DNA from: Actinomycetes bacterium
GTDB lineage: Bacteria; Actinomycetota; Actinomycetes; Mycobacteriales; Mycobacteriaceae
Assembly: GCA_023418505.1 (NCBI GenBank)
Contig: JAEZZR010000007.1
Location: forward strand, 62,001-126,000
Length of the DNA: 64,000 nt
Direction of reading: 5' to 3'
The notes beneath the pieces are model-generated. The model saw nothing but the letters and a program-made list of their open reading frames with translations. It had not been told where the DNA came from and searched no databases. The translations under genes and the position numbers were made by a program. Positions 16,838-24,691 of this stretch are shown piece after piece; position 1 is the stretch's first letter; every line of letters begins with the position of its first letter.

Positions 16838-17398
16838 TTAGAGCTCCAGCAGTCCATCGGGCGGGGTGATCACAATAGCTTCGTTATCCAGATCCACGAT
16901 CGGCACAATCGCGGCGACAAATGGGATCATCGCGATGCCATCCTCGGTGCGAACTTCCAACAGACGCTGGGTCGGACCGCGCACCACACCGACCACCTGG
17001 CCGATGTCCTCAGGTTCCGGCAGAGCACCTTCATAAGCCCGTGCGTTCGCAGTATCGGAATCGACCGCCCCACAATTGAGTACGTGAAGACCAATCAACT
17101 CGTGGTCGTAGTAGCTTTCATCGTCGTCGAAGACGGGATCAGCAAAAAACTTCATGCCACGAAAGCGTTCCGCGTCGTTGCGGTCGGCGATCTCCTCGAA
17201 GCGAATCAACAAGCGGCTTTGATGTGGGCGAACAGTGGCAATCGTCAAGGTGGTGGTTTTGCCCGTCTGCCTACCTTCGAGGGTGGCACCTTTGGCAAAA
17301 CGTCCCTCGGGATCATCGGTTGTAGGATCGACAACTACTTCCCCGCGAACTCCGTGAGGTTTAATCACCCGGCCAATTTGCACCTGCGAATCTGCCAC
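16838..17398 (-). CDS. rimM: 16S rRNA maturation factor RimM
   Basis: 186 residues. An N-terminal RimM domain (VQIGRVIKPHGVRGEVVVD) and a C-terminal PRC-barrel domain (GQVVGVVRGPTQRLLEV ... IPFVAAIVPIVDL) that binds S19 during 30S assembly. Placed between rpsP and trmD as in most bacteria, but separated from rpsP by a strong terminator, so rimM-trmD probably has its own promoter or depends on read-through. Confidence 0.97.
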   Translation of the reverse strand: MADSQVQIGRVIKPHGVRGEVVVDPTTDDPEGRFAKGATLEGRQTGKTTTLTIATVRPHQSRLLIRFEEIADRNDAERFRGMKFFADPVFDDDESYYDHELIGLHVLNCGAVDSDTANARAYEGALPEPEDIGQVVGVVRGPTQRLLEVRTEDGIAMIPFVAAIVPIVDLDNEAIVITPPDGLLEL

Positions 17399-17480
17399 TT
17401 ACTGCCTTTCTCTATTGGTTCCAACGGATAGGCCTGCTACCTGAACTGAATCTGTTTCCTACCCGTGCCCGGCTGAAATA

Positions 17481-17558
17481 CAAAAAATCCACCGCTCTAC
17501 TGCTTCCAGCTATATTAGCCGGATTAAATACCAGGATCTGGTAGCAGTTGCGGTGGAT
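17481..17558 (-). terminator. Rho-independent terminator of rpsP
   Basis: A long imperfect stem: 17487-17508 pairs with 17538-17558, with nine perfect outer pairs (ATCCACCGC with GCGGTGGAT) and a second block TACTGC...GCAGT. The minus strand continues with six T. It falls between rpsP and rimM. Confidence 0.9.
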
Positions 17559-17588
17559 GATGCTCTACCCAAAGGGTAACAGCGAAAA

Positions 17589-18035
17589 TTACTCTTCGTC
17601 TTCAGACTCAGCTGCGGCTTCAGCCTTTGCAGCTTCCTGAGCAGCCTTAGCTTCACGACGCTTTGCGGAAACAGATTCGGCCGAAGAAGCGTTGTTTGCC
17701 TCTTCCAATGCCTTGTTGAACAGTTCCAACTTGGATGGCTTTGGCTCTGCAACCTTCAGGGTGCCTTCTGCGCCTGGAAGACCCTTGAACTTCTGCCAGT
17801 CGCCGGTGATCTTCAGCAGTGCCAATACTGGATCGGTTGGCTGTGCGCCTACCTTCAACCAGTGCTGTGCACGCTCGGAGTCGATCTTGATGATCGAAGG
17901 ATCGGACTTTGGCTGGTAGATGCCAATGTTCTCGATGACCTTGCCGGAACGGCGGGTGCGTGCATCCTGAACCACGATGCGGTATTCAGGGGTGCGGATC
18001 TTACCTAGGCGCTGCAGCTTAATTTTGACTGCCAT
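17589..18035 (-). CDS. rpsP: 30S ribosomal protein S16
   Basis: 148 residues. The S16 core occupies the first 80 residues (MAVKIKLQRLGKIRTPEYRIVVQDAR). The remaining part, about 65 residues, is an Ala/Glu/Lys-rich extension ending in acidic residues, as in other actinobacterial S16. Single-gene transcript bounded by the terminator at 17481-17558. Confidence 0.98.
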   Translation of the reverse strand: MAVKIKLQRLGKIRTPEYRIVVQDARTRRSGKVIENIGIYQPKSDPSIIKIDSERAQHWLKVGAQPTDPVLALLKITGDWQKFKGLPGAEGTLKVAEPKPSKLELFNKALEEANNASSAESVSAKRREAKAAQEAAKAEAAAESEDEE

Positions 18036-18477
18036 GGAAACCTCGAAATCTAACTAGTCGGTCACGGACAATACTTGTGACACCTTCACTGCTGGCCTTT
18101 GCAATTCGAGCTACTTGGCTCGATCAGGCAGATCAACAGTGTTGGCCGGTTTTGCCCTTTGATTTAACTGCAGGTGACCATTAGGCGGTACGGAACCGGT
18201 TCTAATGTTCTGCAGCGTTGCCAGTGGTGGCAACCTGAAACACAATACCAGCGCGGATACGTGATGCCAACTAGGCGGTACAGCCCCTCTTAACTGTCGC
18301 TGTTTCATAGTCTTCTACTATTCTAGGTGCGTCTTTGAAGCACCCATGCTCCGAAGCTAACCCGAGAAACAAACCCGAGAAGCAAGCCCGAAACCCACTC
18401 TGAAACTTACTCCGTAACCCGCCCAGCCCCTCACCCAGGCAACGAAGAACAGATACAAGAGAGTCCCTGCCACCTTT
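18036..18477. other. Divergent intergenic region rpsP / acyltransferase
   Basis: 442 bases without a convincing gene; must hold the promoters of both flanking genes. A 10-base direct repeat, TAGGCGGTAC, occurs at 18182-18191 and 18272-18281. A minus-strand open frame at 18111-18308 has no family likeness and is dismissed. Confidence 0.5.
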
Positions 18478-20697
18478 ATGTCAGCCCCTTCCTCCCCTAG
18501 CGCCCGTGTGCAAGGCAAGCCATCGTCGTATCGCAATGACCTAGACGGCCTACGTGGCATCGCCATCGCGCTAGTGGTGGTGTTCCACGTTTATATGGGT
18601 GCGGTTTCCGGTGGCGTGGATGTTTTCTTGTTGCTCTCTGGTTTCTTCTTCACCGGTGCGCTGATTCGCAATGCCGGCAATCCGAAGCAATCGATCAATC
18701 CGTGGTGGGCGATTTGGCGCACGATTCGTCGTTTGCTTCCTGCGCTTCTATTAGTTCTGGGTACAGTGACCCTCGCGATGTGGACGGTGTTGCCGTCGCT
18801 TCGCGGCAGTGAACTAACCGCACAATTAACGGCCTCGCTACTGTACTTCCAGAATTACGAGCTAGCGTCGCAAGGCGCTGCCTATGCTGCCGCCGATATC
18901 GAAGTCTCACCCTTGCAGCACTTGTGGTCCATGTCCGTACAGGGGCAGTACTACTTAGGCGCGATCCTGGTAGTCACTCTTGTGGCCTGGGCTTGTCGCC
19001 GCCACCCTGTCGACCCAGGAACCTCGCGCCCTTTTTCCGCGTCTAAATTCGCACCTGCCTTGGTACCAACGATGGCTGTCATCCTGGTGCTGCTTACCGT
19101 CGCATCGTTTTGGCGTGCGATTTATATGCATAACACCGAGCAGAGCTTCAACTACTACTCCACAGCGTCGCGCCTGTGGGAGCTCACGCTTGGCGCACTG
19201 CTCGCGCTGATCACATCCAAGGTGGTTCTGAAAGGCATTTGGCGCAGGATCGCTGCTCCTATTGGGTTGGCGATGGTGCTGTCGACGGGTTGGCTTCTGA
19301 ACGGCGCTGCTTTATTTCCAGGCCCTTGGGCACTCTGGCCGCTGATCGGTGCGATGCTGGTGATCATTGCCGGCGGTGGTAATACCTGGACGGCACGATT
19401 TTTGTCCTCGAAGCCGCTGCTCTTTTTCGGCCGTATCGCCTATGCCCTGTACTTGTGGCATTGGCCGTTGTTGATTGCAGCAGCGATCTATTGGCATCAG
19501 AATCCTCCTTCCTGGCAGCTGGGTACGGCTGTCATTGCGGTATCGATTCTGCTGGCCTGGTTGACCAACCGTTTCGTGGAACAGCCACTGGCTCAGCATC
19601 GTCGCCGACCCAGCCGCATTGAACCGGTCTGGCGCAATACGATCGATCAGCTGCGCTCTACCCCGAAAGCTCGCCTTCGTGCCGGTGGCGGAGTGCTCTG
19701 CGTGCTAACTTTTGCCACTTTGTTGGCGATGCAGCCGATCCAACAGCACCGTTTGCTAGGTGCGATCGGTGGCACGTTGAATCCGATTGAATACCCAGGC
19801 GCACTGGCCATCTCCGATGGCATTAATGTGCCACAGGATGTGAAGTTCAAGCCTAATCCGGATTACATTCGCGATCTTTGGCCACGCCCTGCTGTCGACG
19901 GTTGCATAGGCCTTTCTGGGGAGCCTGCCGACGAAATCATCACCGAAAAGCGTCGTACCGACGAGACCCCATGCATCTATGGTGATCCAAATGGCGAGAA
20001 AACGATGGTGCTTGTGGGTGGCAGCCACTCCGAGCATTGGTTTACGCCACTAAACGAGACCGCAAAAACCGCCGGTTACCAGCTGCATGTTTATCTACGC
20101 CAAGGCTGCCCGGCAACGCTGTCGCCGATCCCGGATGTCGGTGAAGTCTGTGTGGAGTGGACCGAATCGCTGGTCGATTTCTTGGAAGACTTGAACCCCG
20201 ATGTGGTAGTAACTACGTCGACACGCCCTGGATCCGAAATCCTCGACTACACCCCAGAGGGCTACCAACAGTTCTGGGACGCTGTCGACGACATGGGTGC
20301 TCGGATCATCGGTATTAGGGATAATCCGTGGGCTTACAACCTAGAGGGCGAACAGTTTTCGCCAACGGCGTGCCTGCAAGATAGCCGGGCACCGGAAACA
20401 ATGGATACCACTGAAGCAGATACTCGAAAAGCTTTCGGTGGCAACGGCCCGACGCGCTGTGACATCTCCCGCGACCTCGTAGTTAACCCGGTTAACGAGG
20501 GTGACAGCGTGCTTGCACAATATCCAGGCTCGCTCAGCCTCGATTTCACTGACTACTTCTGTGATAGCCGGCGCTGCCCCGCCGTGATTGGCAATATTTA
20601 TGTCTATCGGGACAGCAACCACATCACGGATGAATACATGCTCACGCTCAGTGAGACGATGAAACGCCAGATGCTGCCTTATCTACGCAGCAGCTAG
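18478..20697 (+). CDS. Membrane O-acyltransferase with C-terminal SGNH domain
   Basis: 739 residues. Residues about 20-370 are an acyltransferase-3 domain with ten or so membrane helices; it starts RNDLDGLRGIAIALVVVFHV, with the conserved His. After a further membrane helix (near 405) an extracytoplasmic SGNH esterase/transferase domain follows: VGGSHSEHW (block I Ser) and DSNHITDEY (Asp-x-x-His). Such two-domain proteins acetylate or acylate surface sugars, peptidoglycan (OatA) or mycolates (TmaT); I cannot choose between these. Its TAG stop shares CTAG with the convergent ffh stop. Confidence 0.88.
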   Translation: MSAPSSPSARVQGKPSSYRNDLDGLRGIAIALVVVFHVYMGAVSGGVDVFLLLSGFFFTGALIRNAGNPKQSINPWWAIWRTIRRLLPALLLVLGTVTLAMWTVLPSLRGSELTAQLTASLLYFQNYELASQGAAYAAADIEVSPLQHLWSMSVQGQYYLGAILVVTLVAWACRRHPVDPGTSRPFSASKFAPALVPTMAVILVLLTVASFWRAIYMHNTEQSFNYYSTASRLWELTLGALLALITSKVVLKGIWRRIAAPIGLAMVLSTGWLLNGAALFPGPWALWPLIGAMLVIIAGGGNTWTARFLSSKPLLFFGRIAYALYLWHWPLLIAAAIYWHQNPPSWQLGTAVIAVSILLAWLTNRFVEQPLAQHRRRPSRIEPVWRNTIDQLRSTPKARLRAGGGVLCVLTFATLLAMQPIQQHRLLGAIGGTLNPIEYPGALAISDGINVPQDVKFKPNPDYIRDLWPRPAVDGCIGLSGEPADEIITEKRRTDETPCIYGDPNGEKTMVLVGGSHSEHWFTPLNETAKTAGYQLHVYLRQGCPATLSPIPDVGEVCVEWTESLVDFLEDLNPDVVVTTSTRPGSEILDYTPEGYQQFWDAVDDMGARIIGIRDNPWAYNLEGEQFSPTACLQDSRAPETMDTTEADTRKAFGGNGPTRCDISRDLVVNPVNEGDSVLAQYPGSLSLDFTDYFCDSRRCPAVIGNIYVYRDSNHITDEYMLTLSETMKRQMLPYLRSS

Positions 20698-22340
20698 CGC
20701 TTCGGATTTCCGAAGTCGAGGTCATCGAAGTTAATACCGTCCATTCCCGGAGGCATTTGTCCCTTCATCTGCTTTTGCAGTGCCTCTAGATCCGGCATGC
20801 CACCTGGCATCCCGCCACCGGGCATACCTGGCATCCCCGGCATACCGCCACCAGGCATTCCAGGCATTCCTGGCATTCCTGGCATACCGCCTTGGCGCAT
20901 TGCCTTTGGCTTCGTCGGTCCGCGGTTTGCCTTGCCGCGACGCTTGTTCTTGCCCTTGCCCTTCTTATTGCGGCGGTTCGATGGCCGGTTACTGCCACCA
21001 CCCATGCCGAAGCGTCCAGCCATGTGGCTCATCATCTTCTTAGCTTCAAAGAAGCGTTCCACCAATTGGTTCACGTCCGAGACCGTCACACCCGAACCAT
21101 TGGCAATACGCTTGCGACGCGAGGCGTTCAAAATCTTTGGATCTTCGCGCTCAGCTGGGGTCATGCCGCGAATAATGGCCTGGATGCGGTCGAGCTGCTT
21201 TTCATCGACCATGTCTGCCATCTCGGCCATTTGGGAACCGCCGGGCAGCATCTTCAAGATGTTGCCTAATGGGCCCATGTTGCGCACCATCATCATCTGC
21301 TCGAGGAAGTCATCGAGAGTCAATTCCCCGGAGCCGATCTTCTGTGCGGTGCGCTGGGCTTTTTCTTCGTCGATTTCTTTCGACGCCACTTCCATCAGCG
21401 TCTTTAGGTCACCCATGCCCAGGATGCGACTTGCCATGCGGTCTGGGTGGAAGACATCGAAGTCTTCGAGCTTTTCACCAGTAGAGGCAAACAAGATTGG
21501 CTTGCCGGTAACTTCACGAATCGACAGTGCGGCACCACCACGGGCGTCGCCATCCAGCTTGGTCAAGACCACGCCGGTGAAATCAACACCATCACGGAAC
21601 GCCTTGGCGGTATCGACAGCGTCTTGACCAATCATCGAGTCGATCACAAACAGCACTTCGTCTGGATTAATCGCATCGCGAATATCGGAAGCCTGTTGCA
21701 TCAGAGTTTCGTCGATACCTAAGCGACCCGCGGTATCAACAATCACTACGTCGTGACGATGCTGGCGGGCATACGCCATACCCCGCCGTGCTGCCTCAAC
21801 TGGATCATCACCGGAAGTTCCCATCTCGTGGGTGGAATCAACTGCGGTGCCTGCGAAAGGCGCAAAGCAAGGTACTTCAGCTTTTTCTGCCACGATCTGC
21901 AGCTGCTGAACCGCTCCTGGGCGCTGCAAGTCGCAAGCAACCAATACAGGAGTATGCCCTTGGCCAGAAAGGTATTTAGCTAGCTTGCCGGCCAAAGTGG
22001 TTTTACCAGCACCCTGCAGACCAGCCAGCATAATCACCGTTGGTGGGTTCTTCGCCAGATTAATCCGGCGAGTTTCACCACCTAGGATGCCCACCAATTC
22101 TTCGTTAACAATCTCGATAACTTTGTTGGCGGGGTTAACGGTCTGCGACTGCACTACTTCGTTGGCGCGCTCTTTAATACGCTTTACGAAGCTGCGAACC
22201 ACCTGTAGCGATACGTCTGCTTCCAAAAGCGCCATACGGATCTCACGCGCCGTGGCATTGATATCAGCCTCGGTGAGCTTGCCTTTGCCGCCTAGCCCTT
22301 TTAAGGCTCCGGTGAGACGATCGGACAGTGATTCAAACAC
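20694..22340 (-). CDS. ffh: Signal recognition particle protein Ffh (SRP54)
   Basis: 548 residues. N domain, then the GTPase with P-loop GLQGAGKTT at 107-115, DTAGRLG and TKLDGDARGG, then the Met-rich M domain (NMGPLGNILKMLPGG, RKRIANGSGV). Beyond the M domain is a basic stretch followed by an unusual low-complexity tail of repeated Gly-Met-Pro units from about residue 490 to 520. Binds signal sequences and 4.5S RNA, docking on FtsY, encoded 2.4 kb upstream in the same direction. Confidence 0.97.
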   Translation of the reverse strand: MFESLSDRLTGALKGLGGKGKLTEADINATAREIRMALLEADVSLQVVRSFVKRIKERANEVVQSQTVNPANKVIEIVNEELVGILGGETRRINLAKNPPTVIMLAGLQGAGKTTLAGKLAKYLSGQGHTPVLVACDLQRPGAVQQLQIVAEKAEVPCFAPFAGTAVDSTHEMGTSGDDPVEAARRGMAYARQHRHDVVIVDTAGRLGIDETLMQQASDIRDAINPDEVLFVIDSMIGQDAVDTAKAFRDGVDFTGVVLTKLDGDARGGAALSIREVTGKPILFASTGEKLEDFDVFHPDRMASRILGMGDLKTLMEVASKEIDEEKAQRTAQKIGSGELTLDDFLEQMMMVRNMGPLGNILKMLPGGSQMAEMADMVDEKQLDRIQAIIRGMTPAEREDPKILNASRRKRIANGSGVTVSDVNQLVERFFEAKKMMSHMAGRFGMGGGSNRPSNRRNKKGKGKNKRRGKANRGPTKPKAMRQGGMPGMPGMPGMPGGGMPGMPGMPGGGMPGGMPDLEALQKQMKGQMPPGMDGINFDDLDFGNPKR

Positions 22341-22394
22341 GTACTGCTCCCAATTGATCAGCTAGGTATTTTGCTAAAGATTAGTCATAACTGG

Positions 22395-22418
22395 TGAAAA
22401 GCCCGAAGCGGGCTTTCC
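22395..22418 (-). terminator. Terminator of amtB-glnK
   Basis: AAAGCCCG (22398-22405) and CGGGCTTT (22409-22416) form a tight eight-pair hairpin; on the minus strand it is followed by TTTTC. It ends the ammonium-uptake unit before ffh. Confidence 0.82.
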
Positions 22419-22441
22419 AAACAATTGTTACACGATGCTAG

Positions 22442-22479
22442 TGCACTACCTAACTTGCACTGCCTAATCTGCACCATCC
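22442..22479. repeat. 14-bp imperfect tandem repeat between glnK and ffh
   Basis: Units 22442-22455 and 22456-22469 share 11 of 14 bases (TGCACTACCTAACT, TGCACTGCCTAATC), and a partial third unit begins at 22470 with TGCAC. Located between the glnK stop and its terminator. Confidence 0.55.
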
Positions 22480-22493
22480 AGCCGATCAAATTA

Positions 22494-22838
22494 TTAGACG
22501 GCAGATTCTCCTTGCTCGCCAGTACGCACGCGCACAATGGTTTCTACTGGGGTGACCCAAACCTTGCCGTCGCCGATTTCACCAGAGTTGGTCCGCGCGG
22601 AGCTTACTAGCGCATCGATGACTTCCGATACTTCGTCGCCAGGCACCACAATTTCTAAACGAAGTTTGTTGGAAAACGTGACGTCATATTCTGCGCCGCG
22701 ATAAACCTCGGTGTGGCCTTTTTGCTGTCCGAACCCGTGGGTTTCGGTGACGGTCATACCGCGCACCCCTGCTTGTACCAGGCCTTCGCGCACGGTTTCG
22801 AACGCTTCTGGCTTGATAATTGCTGTAATCAATTTCAT
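22494..22838 (-). CDS. glnK: Nitrogen regulatory protein P-II
   Basis: 114 residues, standard length. MKLITAIIKPEAFETVREGL start, T-loop with Tyr51 in YRGAEYDVTF (the residue modified by GlnD in other bacteria), and C-terminal GDGKVWVTPVETIVRVRTGE. In corynebacteria GlnK is adenylylated by GlnD and sequesters the regulator AmtR. Here no glnD follows; ffh comes next. 26 bases after amtB, with which it forms an operon. Confidence 0.96.
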   Translation of the reverse strand: MKLITAIIKPEAFETVREGLVQAGVRGMTVTETHGFGQQKGHTEVYRGAEYDVTFSNKLRLEIVVPGDEVSEVIDALVSSARTNSGEIGDGKVWVTPVETIVRVRTGEQGESAV

Positions 22839-22864
22839 GAGATCGCTCTTTTCTTCCGCAACTT

Positions 22865-24199
22865 CTACCGCAAGAATGCGCTGGTTGTATCGTATGCCGA
22901 CTCACCGTGCTGAATAACGTCGGTGCCCAAGTAATCGTCTTCGTTTTCTGGACGCCATCCGATGGTGACCTTCAGTAACAAACCGATCAGCAACGTGCCC
23001 AATCCGGAGATAATCATCGCAACTACGGCGATCACGATCTGAACGATGAAGAGCTTCAGTCCGTCGGTGCCACCTCCGGTGAACCAACCTGCATCGGTAG
23101 CCAGCAAGCCCACGCCTACGGTGCCCCAGAGTGCGGCAACAAGGTGGACGCCTACGACGTCAAGCGAATCGTCGTAACCGAATTTATATTTCAGGCCGAC
23201 ACCTAGCGCGGAGAGAATACCGCCGATGACACCGATGATGATTGCCGTAACTGGGGTGAGATCTGCAGCGGCTGGCGTAATAGTAACTAGACCAGCAACC
23301 ACACCCGAGGCTGCACCCAGTGAGGTGGAGTGCCCGTCGCGAATCTTTTCTACTGCCAACCAGCCGAGCATCGCCGCTGCAGTTGCCACCGTTGTGTTCA
23401 ACCAGGCCAGACCAGCTTCACCGTTCGCACCCAATGCGGAACCACCGTTGAAACCGAACCAACCGAACCACAGCAGTGCAGCACCGAGCATCACCAGGGG
23501 CAGGCTGTGCGGCCGGTGTGCGACAAACGGGAAGACCTTGCGTTTGCCGATTAGCACAGCCAGCACAAATGCTGCGGTACCTGCAGAGATGTGCACCACG
23601 GTGCCGCCTGCGAAGTCAATCGGCGCGATGGTTGCTTCCCCATCGGTGGTGCCGAACATCCAGGACGCGAAGCCGAATTCTTCGTGTGCCAGGATGCCAC
23701 CACCCCAGACCATGTGAGCCAGTGGGAAGTACACTACGGTCACCCACAGTGCGACGAAGATCAACCACGTGCCGAACTTCACGCGCTCTGCCAATGCACC
23801 AGAGATCAGTGCCACGGAAATAGCAGCGAAGGTGAGCTGGAATCCGATGTCAATGATGTTGGCGTAGCCGTTTTCGCTGATTAAGAACTCTTCGCCGGAA
23901 GGATCGAAGATCGCATCCTTTAGGCCAAATAGTTCAAATGGGTTTGCGAACAGTCCGCCGATGGATTGGGATCCGTAGGACATCGACCAGCCCCACAGCA
24001 CGTAGACGATTGCCACGACGCCTAAGGCGCCGAAGGACATCATCATCATGTTCAATACGGACTTTTGGCGGGACATGCCGCCGTAAAACAGGGCTAGCGC
24101 TGGTGTCATGAGTAGCACTAAGGATGCAGAGATCAACATCCAGCTAGCATTGCCCGCTTGTTGAGAAACTACCTCTTGGGCCAAATACCCCGTAGCCAT
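22865..24199 (-). CDS. amtB: Ammonium transporter
   Basis: 444 residues with eleven membrane helices. The family signatures ALALFYGGMSRQKSVLNMMM and DFAGGTVVHISAGTAAFVLA are present, and the twin-His pore residues are found in VVHISAG and VGVHLVAALWG. Start ATG at 24199 has a strong GAGGAGGTC ribosome site. Paired with glnK, whose product plugs AmtB pores. Probably nitrogen-controlled; I could not find a clear AmtR box upstream. Confidence 0.96.
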   Translation of the reverse strand: MATGYLAQEVVSQQAGNASWMLISASLVLLMTPALALFYGGMSRQKSVLNMMMMSFGALGVVAIVYVLWGWSMSYGSQSIGGLFANPFELFGLKDAIFDPSGEEFLISENGYANIIDIGFQLTFAAISVALISGALAERVKFGTWLIFVALWVTVVYFPLAHMVWGGGILAHEEFGFASWMFGTTDGEATIAPIDFAGGTVVHISAGTAAFVLAVLIGKRKVFPFVAHRPHSLPLVMLGAALLWFGWFGFNGGSALGANGEAGLAWLNTTVATAAAMLGWLAVEKIRDGHSTSLGAASGVVAGLVTITPAAADLTPVTAIIIGVIGGILSALGVGLKYKFGYDDSLDVVGVHLVAALWGTVGVGLLATDAGWFTGGGTDGLKLFIVQIVIAVVAMIISGLGTLLIGLLLKVTIGWRPENEDDYLGTDVIQHGESAYDTTSAFLR

Positions 24200-24470
24200 T
24201 TGTGACCTCCTCGAAGTTCTATCGCGACGCAGGGGGATCTGTCCTCTGCGTTTTCGTACCGACAGTCACAGCAATAGTCGAGAAGATTCGATCGGCATTC
24301 CAATGCCTTGTCTTCGACAAAAACCAATCAAGCCCTATCAAGCATTGCGAACCAATCGATAACGGAAATGCTATTTTGAGATTTTTTATCCCGTCAAATG
24401 AGATAACGCCCTTAGTGCCAAGTTTTACCCCTATTTTGGGGCCAAGAGTTCTCAACGGCGGGCTTTGAAT

Positions 24471-24486
24471 GTTCGGAACACCGAAC
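24471..24486. promoter_or_regulatory. Perfect inverted repeat upstream of amtB
   Basis: GTTCGG (24471-24476) and CCGAAC (24481-24486) flank AACA. It lies about 270 bases before the amtB start and 105 bases past the ftsY terminator. Could be an operator or a small RNA hairpin; unassigned. Confidence 0.4.
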
Positions 24487-24590
24487 TTCAGAACAGTGTG
24501 CATCGAACTTGCACGACGCACCCCACCATCCCACCAGTTGACGCTTAATTCCCAGCTCACCGCGCTAAATCCACGCGCACATAGCGATGC

Positions 24591-24629
24591 AAAAACGAAA
24601 AAGAGCGGCGGTGCATTCACCTGCCGCTC
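24591..24629 (-). terminator. Rho-independent terminator of ftsY
   Basis: GAGCGGC-GGTG pairs with CACC-GCCGCTC around a CATT loop with one bulged base (24603-24629). On the minus strand it runs into TTTTTCGTTTTT. It closes the smc-ABC-ftsY stretch. Confidence 0.88.
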
Positions 24630-24691
24630 ATATTCGGTCACGCATGCCGATCCACTAAGAATCTGTGACTCATTTCATAGCTAGCTCTCAG

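Larger units (their letters stand above)
24200..24691. other. Intergenic region ftsY-amtB
   Basis: 492 bases. From the ftsY side: the ftsY terminator (24592-24629), an unannotated perfect inverted repeat at 24471-24486, a CCCC-TATTTT-GGGG mini-hairpin near 24428-24441, and the AT-rich amtB promoter region. The open frames crossing it have no family likeness. A match to the CTAT-N6-ATAG pattern of AmtR sites was searched by eye and not found. Confidence 0.55.

Noticed and set aside
16700..17431. Plus-strand open frame of 243 codons
   Set aside because: Antisense shadow of rimM and trmD, both clearly real.
24200..24480. AmtR operator upstream of amtB
   Set aside because: No stretch fits the CTAT-N6-ATAG pattern well enough by eye.
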